64,000 bases of DNA. It comes from Burkholderiales bacterium PBB2 (GTDB lineage Bacteria; Pseudomonadota; Gammaproteobacteria; Burkholderiales; Burkholderiaceae_C). The DNA lies in contig NKIM01000012.1 of the NCBI GenBank assembly GCA_002255955.1, positions 62,001 through 126,000 on the forward strand, written 5' to 3'. Within the stretch, counting starts at the first letter, position 1; each line of letters begins with the position of its first letter. Positions 29,204 through 38,271 of this stretch are shown here, piece after piece. The notes beneath the pieces are model-generated. The model was not told where the DNA came from. It saw only the letters and a program-made list of their open reading frames with translations, and ran no database searches. The position numbers and the translations under genes were made by a program.

Positions 29204-29899
29204 ATGGGACAGATTCACCTGCTACGCCACGGCCAAGCTTCGTTGGCGGCCGCGGACTACGACCAGCTCAGCCCCCTGGGCCAGCTGCAATGCCAGCGCC
29301 TGGGCGCCTACTGGCAGGCGCGCGGCCGGCGCTTCGATGCCGTGCTGACGGGGGGCCTGCGCCGCCATGCCCAGTCCTTGGCCGCTTTGGACGAGACCCT
29401 TCCGGGCCTGCCGGCGCCAGAGATTTGCCCGGCGCTTGATGAATACGACACGGCCGCCTTGCTGGCCGCCTGGCCGGTGGCGGAGGCGGGTTCTGACACC
29501 CGACCGGCTCGGCCGCCGCAAACGCCCGAGGCGGTCCGCGCCTATTTCCGCCACCTGCGTGAGGCCTTGCTGGCCTGGATGGATGGGCGCAGCCGGCCTC
29601 AGGGCATGGCCAGTTACGCCGAGTTCGAGGCCGGCATGGCGGCCTTGCTGGCCCGCCTGCAGGTGGAGCAGGGGCCGCAGGCCCAGGTCTTGATCGTCTC
29701 CAGCGGTGGGCCGATCAGCACCGCCCTGGGCTGGGTGCTGGGCCTGGCGCCGGCTGCCCGAATCGAGCTCAATCTGCAGCTGCGCAACAGTGCGCTGAGC
29801 CAGCTGCTGCTGAGCTCGCAGCGGCTGGCGCTGCAGGGCTTCAACGCCCTGCCGCATCTGGATGCACCGGGCGACGAGGCCTTGCACAGCCACGCCTGA
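29204..29899 (+). CDS. Histidine phosphatase family protein
   Basis: A 231-residue phosphoglycerate-mutase-like phosphatase. The phospho-histidine motif LLRHGQASLAAADYDQLSPLG is at the N terminus. VLTGGLRRHAQSLAAL holds the second Arg, where most relatives have S-x-L-x-R-A-x-Q-T. The second catalytic His (usually xSHGG) is replaced by VSSGGPIS near residue 168, so His is Ser here. This may lower or alter activity. The start is ATG 29204, divergent from the esterase. The middle region with PRPARPPQTPEAVRAYF-like sequence is family-variable. Confidence 0.82.
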   Translation: MGQIHLLRHGQASLAAADYDQLSPLGQLQCQRLGAYWQARGRRFDAVLTGGLRRHAQSLAALDETLPGLPAPEICPALDEYDTAALLAAWPVAEAGSDTRPARPPQTPEAVRAYFRHLREALLAWMDGRSRPQGMASYAEFEAGMAALLARLQVEQGPQAQVLIVSSGGPISTALGWVLGLAPAARIELNLQLRNSALSQLLLSSQRLALQGFNALPHLDAPGDEALHSHA

Positions 29900-29949
29900 G
29901 CGGGGCAGAGCAGGGCCGGATGGCGGCCGCTGGTGCGTTGGTTTTCAGC

Positions 29950-31020
29950 TCAGTCGTCCGCCTCGCGCATCAGGCGAAAGCCCAGCAGCACATAGCGGGT
30001 GTCCGGCTTGTTCCAGTTGCGAAAGCTGCTGCGCGCATAGAACGCCCAGCTGTGCCAACTGCCGCCGCGGCGCACCCGCACCTCGCCCTCGGGCGGGCCT
30101 TGCGGGTCGATGCGGGGCGAATGGGCGTAGTAGTCTTCGCCGTACCAATCGGCCACCCATTCCCAGGCATTGCCGTGCATATCGTGCAGGCCCCAGGCAT
30201 TGGGGGCGAACTGCCCCACCGGCGCGGTGAAGACATGGCCGTCATGGCCGGGCAAGGCCTTGTCCTGCCACCGCGGCCAGAGCGTGGCGGTTTCGGCATC
30301 GAAGACATTGGCCACCCGCAGCAGGCTGGCCGGTTTGTCACCCGAGTGGTAGCGGCTGCGCGTGCCGGCCCGGGCGGCGTACTCCCACTCGGCCTCGGTG
30401 GGCAAGCGGTAGCGCCGCCCCTCGACCCGGCTGAGCCAGGCCGCCATGGCCTGGGCATCGGCCCAGCTGACATTGACGACCGGGTGATCGTCGCCCTGCG
30501 GGAAGCCGGGGTCGCGCCAGGAGTAGCGCGGCAGGCGGCCTTCGAAGGCGTCCTTGCGCGGGCTGGTGGCGGGGTCGTACTGGGCGTTGTAGCCGTAGGC
30601 GCCGGTGCCGTCGGCGATCGATTCCGGCACATGGCCCGAGGCTTCAACAAAGCGGCGGAACTGGCCCACCGTCACCTCGTGCACACCCATCCAGAAGGGC
30701 TTGCTGATGCGCACCCGGTGCACCGGCCCTTCGTCTTGCAGCTTGCCGAAGCGCCCGGTGTTCAGCTCCGGGTAGTCATGCGCCAGGCGGGCCGCGGGTT
30801 CCACACTGCCCATCCAGAAGCTGCCGGCGGGCAGGCGGCGGAACTGCATGTCCAGGCTGTTGCGCTCCAGCGGCGGCAAGGCTTTGACGGGACCTGGTCC
30901 GGGTTCGCGCGCCAGCGCCTGGGTGGCAGGCATCAGGCCCAGGGCCAGCAGCGCCGCCCATCGCCAGGATGTCAGGGCTCGGCAGGCGGGCGGCGTGGGT
31001 TTTTGCGCGGTGGGTGTCAT
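29950..31020 (-). CDS. FGE-sulfatase-fold (SUMF1) exported protein without active-site cysteines
   Basis: A 356-residue protein with a signal peptide (WRWAALLALGLMPATQALA). FGE-fold hallmarks are PAGSFWMGS, HEVTVGQFRRFVEASG, PVVNVSWADAQAMAAWL, RLPTEAEWEYAARAGT, WGLHDMHGNAWEWVADWYG and GSWHSWAFYARSSFRNWN. In true formylglycine-generating enzymes the RGGSW segment is followed by two copper-binding cysteines. Here these positions are Ser/Ala, so sulfatase activation is unlikely. It may be a structural or iron-type relative. It is divergent from the methyltransferase gene, with only 58 bases between starts. Confidence 0.87.
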   Translation of the reverse strand: MTPTAQKPTPPACRALTSWRWAALLALGLMPATQALAREPGPGPVKALPPLERNSLDMQFRRLPAGSFWMGSVEPAARLAHDYPELNTGRFGKLQDEGPVHRVRISKPFWMGVHEVTVGQFRRFVEASGHVPESIADGTGAYGYNAQYDPATSPRKDAFEGRLPRYSWRDPGFPQGDDHPVVNVSWADAQAMAAWLSRVEGRRYRLPTEAEWEYAARAGTRSRYHSGDKPASLLRVANVFDAETATLWPRWQDKALPGHDGHVFTAPVGQFAPNAWGLHDMHGNAWEWVADWYGEDYYAHSPRIDPQGPPEGEVRVRRGGSWHSWAFYARSSFRNWNKPDTRYVLLGFRLMREADD

Positions 31021-31078
31021 GGTCTGGATGGTAGGCGCACGCAATGACGGAAAATCGGCTTTTGCACGGACGCCGGCC

Positions 31079-32341
31079 ATGTTTTCCCATCTGATTCCCG
31101 ACCCCCAGGCGCCCGCCGCCCCCGCAGCCCAGGCCGACGCCCGCCAGCGCTTTCTCAAGCTGCTGCACACCGCCTTGCAGGACGGCAGCTTCGTCAAGCT
31201 GCTGCTGAGCAAGTACAGCGGCTCGCAGCCCCAGCTGGAACGCCTGACCCTGCGCCCCGTGCAGCTGCGTGGCGAGGCGGCGCTGAGCCTGCTCTGGCGC
31301 TACCAGACCAAGGACATCACCAAGAACCTGACCGTGCCCGAGGCCCTGGCCGAGGTGGAGGCGCTGCTGGGGGCGGAGTTCCAGAACGCGCACCTGCAGA
31401 CCCAGAGCCACGAGGTGCAGCTGGCTTTCAGCCGCAAGGGCCGCCCCAGCCTGCGCGTGGGCCGCAGCGCCGAGCCCGCCCCGCTTCAGGCCCAGGCGCA
31501 AGCCCTGGGCCATGACAAGGAAAAACAGCGTTATCTGGAACTGGATCGCCCCTTCTGGCGCGATTTGGGCGTGACCCATGCCGTGCGGCGCGGCGGCGAG
31601 GACGAGCTGCAGCTGGTGCCGGCCATGTCGCGCAAGTGGAAGCAGATCAACAAGTTCATCGAGATCTTTGCCGCGGCGCTGAAGAACTCGGGCCTGGCCG
31701 AGAGCCCCGATGTCCATGTGGCCGATTTCGGCTCGGGCAAGGGCTATCTGACCTTTGCCATGCACGACTGGCTGCGCGCCCAGGGCAAGCAGGCCCAGGT
31801 GACCGGTGTGGAGCTGCGCGAGGACATGGTGCGCCTGTGCAATGAAGCAGCCCGCCGCCACGGCATGGAGGGCCTGCGCTTCGATCAGGGCGATGTGCGC
31901 AGCTACACCCCGCTGCGTCTGGACGTCATGATTGCCCTGCATGCCTGCGACATTGCCACCGACTACGCCATCCATTTCGGCCTGCGCACCGGCGCCCGCG
32001 TCATCATGTGCTCGCCCTGCTGCCACAAGCAGATCCGCCCGCAGATGCAGATGCCGGCCCAGCTGCGGCCGCTGCTGCAGCACGGCATCCATCTGGGCCA
32101 GGAGGCCGAGATGGTGACCGATTCCCTGCGCGCCCTGCTGCTGGAATCCCAGGGCTACGAAACCCAGGTCTTCGAGTTCGTCGCGCTGGAACACACCAGC
32201 AAGAACAAGATGATCCTGGCCGTCAAACGCCCCCAGCCCCTCAGCGCCGCCCGCCGCGCCGAGCTCTTGACCCAGATCGCCGAGGTCAAGGCGTTCTACG
32301 GCCTGCGCGAGCAGTGCCTGGAGACCTTGCTGGCGGCTTGA
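31079..32341 (+). CDS. SAM-dependent methyltransferase
   Basis: A 420-residue protein. The N-terminal about 190 residues (LLHTALQDGSFVKLLLSKY onward) are typical of a family of putative methyltransferases that include a KWKQINKF segment. The Rossmann core has VADFGSGKGYLTFAM near residue 222 (SAM loop), VTGVELREDMVRLC near 245 and a D-x-MIALHACDIATDYA segment near 287. CSPCCHKQ near 312 is a conserved Cys-rich motif in this family. The substrate is unknown; RNA or small-molecule methylation are both possible. Confidence 0.85.
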   Translation: MFSHLIPDPQAPAAPAAQADARQRFLKLLHTALQDGSFVKLLLSKYSGSQPQLERLTLRPVQLRGEAALSLLWRYQTKDITKNLTVPEALAEVEALLGAEFQNAHLQTQSHEVQLAFSRKGRPSLRVGRSAEPAPLQAQAQALGHDKEKQRYLELDRPFWRDLGVTHAVRRGGEDELQLVPAMSRKWKQINKFIEIFAAALKNSGLAESPDVHVADFGSGKGYLTFAMHDWLRAQGKQAQVTGVELREDMVRLCNEAARRHGMEGLRFDQGDVRSYTPLRLDVMIALHACDIATDYAIHFGLRTGARVIMCSPCCHKQIRPQMQMPAQLRPLLQHGIHLGQEAEMVTDSLRALLLESQGYETQVFEFVALEHTSKNKMILAVKRPQPLSAARRAELLTQIAEVKAFYGLREQCLETLLAA

Positions 32342-32430
32342 AGCCACCGCTGGTTTCGTCTTGCTTGTTGGGGCGTTCTCGCCGCTGTGAGGCTGATAGT
32401 AGGTTTTGCTCGTGAGGCCCTGCAGCCCGA

Positions 32431-32811
32431 GCCGCCGCCGTGCTCATGGTTCCGGGGTCGGCCCTGGCGGGCCGACTTCCCTGCGCTGCGCTGCTCGGCC
32501 CTGCACAAATCGCCCGGCAGCGGCACGGGCTGCAGGGCGCTTGCATCGCGCTCGATGTGCCCCTTCCACGGTGGAGCACGCCAGCTTCGGAGGTGGCTCG
32601 GCCCGCTGACGGGCGATTTGTGCGCGGCCGAGAGCGCAGCGGAGCGGCTCAGGCGCGTGTACCCACGCGCTTCAAGCTCTGACTCGGCGCCACTGTTTGA
32701 CCACAGTGAGCGCAGCGAACGGAGGGAGTTTGGCGCCGCTGAGCCGCGGAGTGAGCACCGAGGGGAGTCGGCTCAACGAGCCGACCCGCGAACCATGAGC
32801 CCGGCGGCGGG
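32431..32811. repeat. Nested inverted-repeat element
   Basis: Outer arms: about 50 bases at 32431-32480 are a close reverse complement of 32762-32811, sharing GCTCATGGTTC and GGGTCGGC. Each arm itself folds into a GTCGGC...GCCGAC hairpin (32457-32476 and 32767-32785). Inner arms: 32494-32521 and 32605-32632 are reverse complements over 28 bases with about three mismatches (core CACAAATCGCCCG). The structure resembles a mosaic palindromic intergenic repeat. Confidence 0.75.
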
Positions 32812-32904
32812 ACGAGCCACCGCAGCGTGAGCAAACAGCGCAATGGACGGCTGAGAATTTGTCGGCTTGAGCCCTGCGCTGTCCAGCGCTTGTGGGCCTC
32901 AGAA

Positions 32905-32937
32905 GCAAAAAAAGCCCCGACCTTGCGGCCGGGGCTT
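32905..32937 (-). terminator. Rho-independent terminator of the chemotaxis receptor gene
   Basis: Read on the minus strand, AGCCCCGGCC-GCAA-GGTCGGGGCT, with one mismatch, is followed by eight or so Ts. It lies about 185 bases after the receptor stop at 33123. Confidence 0.85.
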
Positions 32938-33122
32938 GTGAAGAGCGCATGCCACCGCCCGGGACGCCGGCTTGGGAACCAAGCGGGCGTGGGGCTGCGG
33001 TGACCGGGTGTTGCGCGTGCAGCGCAGGCTTGTGGCGAGCGCGGGCGCTGGAGCGGGCTCCAGCGGGGCGCACGCGGCCTGATCGCTGTGAAACGGAGAG
33101 GGTCGCTGGGGCGACGCTTGGC

Positions 33123-34877
33123 TTAGAAGGTGTCCCAGCCGCCGTCGTCGGCCGGAGCTGGCGCTGGCGAGGGTGCCGGGGTGCGAGGGGCGGCTGCCGG
33201 GGAGGGCTTGCTGGCTTGAGCCGTGGTGGGCTTCTTGGCTGCGGCCGGCTTGGCCGCGTGCGAGGCCGCCTGGTGCGTGGACTTGACCGGTTTGCGGCTG
33301 GGCGCCAGCACCGCTTTGTGCGCGCCCTGGGCCGAAAGCTTGAAGCTGGCCACGGCGCTCAGCAGACCCTGGGCCTGGTTGCGCAGGCTTTCGCTGGCCG
33401 CAGCGCTTTCCTCGACCAGAGCAGCGTTCTGCTGGGTGGCGCGGTCGAGCTGGGTCACGGCTTCTCCGACCTGGCTGATGCCCGAGCTCTGCTCGCGGCT
33501 GGCGCTGCTGATCTCGCCGACGATGTCGGCCAGGCGCTGCACCGAACCGACGATGTCCTGGATGGTCTGGCCCGCGCGGTCCACCAGCTGGGTGCCGGTC
33601 TGCACGCGTTCGACCGAGTCGTTGATCAGGCTCTTGATTTCCTTGGCGGCGTCGGCGCTGCGCTGGGCGAGGTTGCGCACCTCGCTGGCGACCACCGCAA
33701 AGCCACGGCCTTGCTCGCCCGCACGGGCGGCTTCCACGGCGGCGTTCAGGGCCAGGATGTTGGTCTGGAAGGCAATGCCGTCGATGACGCTGATGATGTC
33801 CGAGATGCGCTTGGAGCTGCCCTCGATGCCGCGCATGGTCTCCACCACTTCGCCCACCACCTGGCCGCCATCGCGGGCCACCTGGGCGGCGCTTTGCGCC
33901 AGCTGGTTGGCTTGAGCGGCGTTGTCGGCGTTCTGGCGCACGGTGGCGTTCAGCTCTTCCATGGTGGCCGAGGTTTCTTCCAGAGAAGAAGCCTGTTCCT
34001 CGGTGCGCGAGGACAGATCGGCATTGCCCTGAGCAATTTGGGCACTGGCAGTGGCCACCGATTCGGCGCCGTCGCGAACATTGCTGACCGTGCCGACCAG
34101 GCTGGTCTGCATGCGCGCCAGGGCGCTGAGCAACTGACCGGTTTCGTCTTGCGAATCGCTGTGGATGGTCTGGCTCAGATCCCCTCCGGCCACGCGGTCA
34201 GCGGCCTGGACGGCTTGGTCCAGGGGCGCAGTGATGCCGCGGATCAAGAAAGCCGACATCACCAGCGCCGCACCCAAGGCCAGCACAGACACGATCAGGA
34301 GTCCGGTCAGGGCAGATTTGTAGACCTCGTTGCTGTTGGCCGCGGCCTTTTCGGAGCCACGAGCATTGAGCTCGACGATCTTGCTGATCGTTTCATGGGC
34401 TGTGTTGAAGGCCTGACGGGCTTGTCCGGCGGTGATCTGCCGGGCTTCCTCTTGCTTGCCCGCCGCCGCGAGGCTCAGCGCCTCTTTGATCAGGCCCTGG
34501 TAGTTGCTCCAGTGGGACTGAAACTCATCGAAGAGCTTCCGTTCTTCCGGGCTGGTGATGAGGGGTTCGTAGCGTGCGGTGTCCTTTTTCAGTTCTTCCC
34601 GAGCCTGGTTCAGGGCGGTTTCCGCCGATCGCACCTGCTCGGGCGTGCCGGCCGTGACACTTAGCAAGACGCCGATGCGGAATTCGCTCAGGTCACCGCT
34701 CATGGCACTGGCATAGCGCACCGAGGGCAGCCAATCGCCGCTGATCTCGGCCGACTCCAGCTGCACCGAGTGCACCTGGCGATAGCCAAACAAGGCCAGG
34801 AGCACGAGCAAAGCGGCCAAGAGACCGAAGGCAGCGCGGAGCTTGCCGGCGATCGTCATATTCTTCAGAAACTGCAT
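33123..34877 (-). CDS. Methyl-accepting chemotaxis protein
   Basis: A 584-residue transmembrane chemoreceptor. TM1 lies at residues about 7-30. The periplasmic four-helix-bundle ligand domain covers about 31-188. TM2 ([23 protein letters not shown]) is at about 190-212 and is followed by HAMP. The signalling domain includes [20 protein letters not shown] and the hairpin tip [20 protein letters not shown] near 380. The C terminus is a Pro/Ala-rich linker ending in GGWDTF, resembling the NWETF-type CheR/CheB tether. AGGGGGA lies 7 bases before ATG 34877. The ligand is unknown; the gene adjoins the copper locus. Confidence 0.93.
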   Translation of the reverse strand: MQFLKNMTIAGKLRAAFGLLAALLVLLALFGYRQVHSVQLESAEISGDWLPSVRYASAMSGDLSEFRIGVLLSVTAGTPEQVRSAETALNQAREELKKDTARYEPLITSPEERKLFDEFQSHWSNYQGLIKEALSLAAAGKQEEARQITAGQARQAFNTAHETISKIVELNARGSEKAAANSNEVYKSALTGLLIVSVLALGAALVMSAFLIRGITAPLDQAVQAADRVAGGDLSQTIHSDSQDETGQLLSALARMQTSLVGTVSNVRDGAESVATASAQIAQGNADLSSRTEEQASSLEETSATMEELNATVRQNADNAAQANQLAQSAAQVARDGGQVVGEVVETMRGIEGSSKRISDIISVIDGIAFQTNILALNAAVEAARAGEQGRGFAVVASEVRNLAQRSADAAKEIKSLINDSVERVQTGTQLVDRAGQTIQDIVGSVQRLADIVGEISSASREQSSGISQVGEAVTQLDRATQQNAALVEESAAASESLRNQAQGLLSAVASFKLSAQGAHKAVLAPSRKPVKSTHQAASHAAKPAAAKKPTTAQASKPSPAAAPRTPAPSPAPAPADDGGWDTF

Positions 34878-35044
34878 GGAGTCGTCCCCCTGACGGCGCA
34901 TCGCCGCTGAGTTGCAATGGTGCGAGCCTGTCGGGGCTCAGCACGCATCATCGGGGGAAGCCCCGCCCAAGAAAGGTGAATCAGACCGGCTGAAGGGCGG
35001 CTGTTTCCATCGCTCGGGCGTGAGCTTTACCTGCGTTCGCGCGC

Positions 35045-35611
35045 TCAGTGCTTGTGCTCGGCGGCCGCGGCTGGGCTGGGGGCGCGCAGCATCAGGCGCA
35101 CGGCGGGCGCCTTCAAGCCCTGGGTCGAGTCACCGCTGGCGGGCAGCTCGGCCCAGTTCCACTCGCCCTTGACGCAGCTCTGTCGCACCTTGAACCAGAT
35201 CGCACCGGGCGTGTCGGGCAGGCTGCCGCGCAGCACGAACTCGTCGTACCACTCGTCTTGCAAGTAAGCGGCTTCGTTCTGCGCGGTCCAGCTCAGCTCC
35301 ACCACGTCTTCGGTGACGGCGCGGCCATGGCTCTCGTAGGGCTTGGCCAGCTTTTCGCGTTTGACGGCCAGGGTCCAGCCGGCCTTGGGCATGGGTTTGG
35401 CGCCGCGCAAGCCCGCAGGCAGGCTGACGGCGACCCGCGTGGTGGCCGAGCCCTCGCAGCCATGGCCCACGCGCAGCACAGCCTTGTAGGGTGTGCCGGC
35501 GATGGCCTCGGGCTGTTCCAGGGTCACATGGGCCAGGGCGCTGCTGCCAGCGCCGAGCATGGCGAGGGTGGTCAGCAGCAGGGGCAAGATGGTTTGAGTT
35601 TGAAGTTTCAT
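35045..35611 (-). CDS. YcnI-like (DUF1775) periplasmic copper-associated protein
   Basis: A 188-residue secreted protein; the signal peptide ends ALAH. The mature protein begins HVTLEQPEA, with the N-terminal His that forms the copper 'brace' in YcnI family members, followed by GTPYKAVLRVGHGCEGSATT. A conserved Trp (AIWFKVRQSCVKGEWNWAEL) is near 145. It ends in AAEHKH, an extra His-containing tail. It lies 27 bases after the TonB-receptor gene and is probably co-transcribed with it. Copper binding is inferred from family and context. Confidence 0.88.
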   Translation of the reverse strand: MKLQTQTILPLLLTTLAMLGAGSSALAHVTLEQPEAIAGTPYKAVLRVGHGCEGSATTRVAVSLPAGLRGAKPMPKAGWTLAVKREKLAKPYESHGRAVTEDVVELSWTAQNEAAYLQDEWYDEFVLRGSLPDTPGAIWFKVRQSCVKGEWNWAELPASGDSTQGLKAPAVRLMLRAPSPAAAAEHKH

Positions 35612-35626
35612 GTGCGGGTTCTTTCT

Positions 35627-35642
35627 CAATCAATCAATCAAA
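35627..35642. repeat. Short TCAA tetranucleotide repeat
   Basis: Four tandem TCAA units lie across the stop codon of the TonB receptor gene and just upstream of the YcnI-like gene. Copy changes would alter the receptor's last residue or stop position and the spacing to the next gene, but no phase-variable effect is evident. Confidence 0.5.
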
Positions 35643-38076
35643 GGTCGAACTTGAGCTCGGCGTGATAGCTGCGGTTCGGGTAGGGATGGAAGGCCCAGTA
35701 CTTGTCGTTGTTCAGGTTGTCGATGCCGGCAGCCAGGGTCCACTGCTTGTCCAGCTTCCATTGCAGGCGCAGGTCACCGGTCAGGAACTTGGAGAAGCCT
35801 TGATAGGTGTGGCCGTTCGGGTCGCTGTTGTTGAGCGTGCCGTACTGTGGGCCGGAGTAGCGCAGGCCGTAGCTCAGGTGCAGGTTCGGCTGGATGGCAT
35901 AACTGGCCAGCACCGTGGCGCGCCAGCGCGGCACGCGCGGCTGTTGGCGGCCGATGGTGTCGCCGGGCGTGCTGACAAAACCGCTGTTGTCCAGGATCTT
36001 GGAGTCGGCATAGGTCAGGCTGCTTTGCAGCTCCAGGCCCTTCAGCCCGAGGCTTTCGCCCAGATCCTGGGCCGAGTAGGCCAGCTCCAGGCCCAGGGTG
36101 CGGATGCGGCCGATGTTCTGCACGCTGCTGATGGTCTTGCTCGGGTCGGCCGGGTTGCTGCTCAGCTGCGAGTACAGCGCGTCGCGTGTGTTCTCGTGGA
36201 ACAGGGTGCTGCGCAGCTGCTGCTTGCCGTGGCTCCAGGTGGCGCTGAACTCGCTGGTCCAGCCGCGCTCGGGCTTGAGATCCGGGTTCGTCGTCGGGTC
36301 GTTCGGCAGATACACGCCGGTGCTGCTGACGCCGCCCTGGTAAAGCTCGCCCACGGTAGGCATGCGCACTGCCCGGCCCGTGGAAACGCGCAACGTCCAG
36401 TCCTCGTTCAGCTCATAGCCCAGGGCCGCCTTGGGCGAGAGAAAGCGCTGCTTGCGCGCGGCAAAGGCCACCGGCGTGCCGTTGGCGGCCGTCTTGCGGC
36501 CGTCCATGGCCTGCCATTCCTCGGCGCGCAGGCCCAGCACGGTCTTCAGCGTCGGGCTCAGGGTCCAGCTGTCCTGGGCATAGGCGCTGCGCAGCTGGGT
36601 CTTGCCGCTGAAGGCGGTGAACAGGGCGCTGGGCGCGCCGCTGATCCAGTCCTCGGTGTCCGAGGTGGTTTGTTGCCAGACATAACGCTCTTGCTGCAGG
36701 CCCAGGTCCAGCACATGGTCGCTGCCGCTGGGACGCCAGATGGCCTTGGCGGCCAGGGCGGTCCAGCCGGTGCCGCCCAAGTCGGTCAGGCGGCCGGCAC
36801 CGCCCTGGTCGGCCGCGGGTCGGGCCAGGCTTTTCGGGCTGCTGGGCGAACGGGCGGTGTCGCTGCGGTAGTCGTACTGGCTGGCGCTGAGCTCGAAATC
36901 GAAGGGGCCGCGTGTGTAGCTCTTGAGCGTGAGGCCATGCATCAGGTGGCTGAGCCGGTCATGGCTCTGGCCGAAATCGGTGTTCGCGACGCTGTACTGC
37001 TTGCCGTCGATCGCGACATTGGCGCCGCTGTAGACGGTGTTGCCGGCGGCATCACGCAGATAGCTTTCGCTCACGCCCTCGCTCTGGTTGTGCCACCAGG
37101 CCAGGCTGTAGCTGGCACGCAGCTGGCTGTCGAAGTCGTAGGCCAGCTTCAGCTTGGCGTGGTCCTGCACCGTGTGGTACTGGGTGCCGGTGCCGAGGAT
37201 CTGCCAGGGCGCATTGCTCTTGTCGGCGTCCAGCACCGCGCCGCTGACTGGTAGCGAGGCGACATTGACCGGCTTGCCGCTGGACACCAGCTTGGTGACA
37301 AAGGTCAGGGGCTGGCCTTCGCTGTCCAGGCGGTTGATATTGATCCACCACGACAGCGCGCCGGCCCGGTCGCCCAGCGAGGCGCTGGCCTGGTGGCCGC
37401 TGTAGTTGCGATGGCTGTTGTAGAGATCAAAAGGCTGCTGGAACAGGCCCAGCTTGGCATGGGCTTCGAAGGCCTTGGGCATGCGGGTTTGGTAGTCCAC
37501 CACCGCGCCGACCGAGTTGCCCGAGTAGGCGGCCGAGAAGGGGCCGTAGAGCACGTCCACGCGCTCGATCTCTTCGGGCGTCACCAGGCCCCAGCGCGGC
37601 GTGAAACCCGCACCGTTGCCCAGCAGGTTGGAGAGCTGGATGCCATCGGCAAACACCAGCGAACGGGCGCTGTTGCCCGTGCCCGAGGCGCGGGTGGACA
37701 GCACGGCGTGGTTGTAATCGCCGATATAGCGCTTGCGCACCAGCAGGCTGGGCAGGTATTTCAGCGCGTCCTCAGAATCGGTCGCGTTGATGGTGCGCGC
37801 GATTTCGACCGCGCTGACGCCTTCCATGGTGGTGGGCAGCTGGCTGGGCAGCGAGCTCAGGGCCTGGCCGCTGACGCTGACCAGGCCGAGCTTGCGGGTG
37901 GGGCTGGCGATGGAGGATTCGTTGTCAGCGGAAACCTGGGCTGACATGGGGGCGGCTTGCTTGGCCGCGGCAGGGCTGGCGCCCTCATCGCAGTCGTCAC
38001 AGGCCAGGGCGGTCAGAGGCAGGTAGGCGGCGGCCAGCGCCAGGACCAGGGCGGTCGGTCGGGGGAGTTGATGCAT
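35638..38076 (-). CDS. TonB-dependent outer-membrane receptor, probably for copper
   Basis: An 812-residue receptor. The signal peptide is MHQLPRPTALVLALAAAYLP followed by a mature CDDCDEG segment. The plug domain contains DALKYLPSLLVRKR, VFADGIQLSNLLG and TPEEIERVDVLYGPFSAAYSGNSVGAVVDY. The barrel ends YHAELKFDL with the terminal hydrophobic pattern. The TonB box is not obvious. Its partners (a DUF2946-type gene upstream, a YcnI-like gene downstream) point to copper or a copper complex. ATG 38076 was preferred to an in-frame GTG at 38100. Confidence 0.9.
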   Translation of the reverse strand: MHQLPRPTALVLALAAAYLPLTALACDDCDEGASPAAAKQAAPMSAQVSADNESSIASPTRKLGLVSVSGQALSSLPSQLPTTMEGVSAVEIARTINATDSEDALKYLPSLLVRKRYIGDYNHAVLSTRASGTGNSARSLVFADGIQLSNLLGNGAGFTPRWGLVTPEEIERVDVLYGPFSAAYSGNSVGAVVDYQTRMPKAFEAHAKLGLFQQPFDLYNSHRNYSGHQASASLGDRAGALSWWININRLDSEGQPLTFVTKLVSSGKPVNVASLPVSGAVLDADKSNAPWQILGTGTQYHTVQDHAKLKLAYDFDSQLRASYSLAWWHNQSEGVSESYLRDAAGNTVYSGANVAIDGKQYSVANTDFGQSHDRLSHLMHGLTLKSYTRGPFDFELSASQYDYRSDTARSPSSPKSLARPAADQGGAGRLTDLGGTGWTALAAKAIWRPSGSDHVLDLGLQQERYVWQQTTSDTEDWISGAPSALFTAFSGKTQLRSAYAQDSWTLSPTLKTVLGLRAEEWQAMDGRKTAANGTPVAFAARKQRFLSPKAALGYELNEDWTLRVSTGRAVRMPTVGELYQGGVSSTGVYLPNDPTTNPDLKPERGWTSEFSATWSHGKQQLRSTLFHENTRDALYSQLSSNPADPSKTISSVQNIGRIRTLGLELAYSAQDLGESLGLKGLELQSSLTYADSKILDNSGFVSTPGDTIGRQQPRVPRWRATVLASYAIQPNLHLSYGLRYSGPQYGTLNNSDPNGHTYQGFSKFLTGDLRLQWKLDKQWTLAAGIDNLNNDKYWAFHPYPNRSYHAELKFDL

Positions 38077-38271
38077 GGTGGACAAGAGAGAGATTCGCAC
38101 TCGATCGATTCAGGCTCGCGCCGGGCGCCACAAAACCGTGGTGGCCGAGCGCGCGGCTCAGAACGGAAAAAACGCAGAGAGCAGGGGGAGAACACGGCCC
38201 TGCAACGCCGCAGCGACTGGCACGCGAGCACGCGCGTAAGCCCAGGCTGCGGGCCGGGCCCGGCTGGTGAA

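Larger units (their letters stand above)
32342..33122. other. Gene-free stretch with palindromic elements
   Basis: 781 bases lie between the methyltransferase stop and the chemotaxis receptor stop. No credible coding sequence is seen. It contains the nested inverted repeats at 32431-32811 and the terminator at 32905-32937, both listed separately. The part after 32940 is GC-rich and unremarkable. Confidence 0.6.

Noticed and set aside
32387-32830. Overlapping short ORFs in the gap after the methyltransferase gene
   Set aside because: They lie in the inverted-repeat element, have Arg/Ala/Ser/Pro-rich shadow composition and no ribosome site or recognisable domain.
34902-35040. Sigma-28 (flagellar) promoter for the chemoreceptor
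   Set aside because: A TAAAG is present on the minus strand, but no GCCGATAA-like box follows at the proper spacing.
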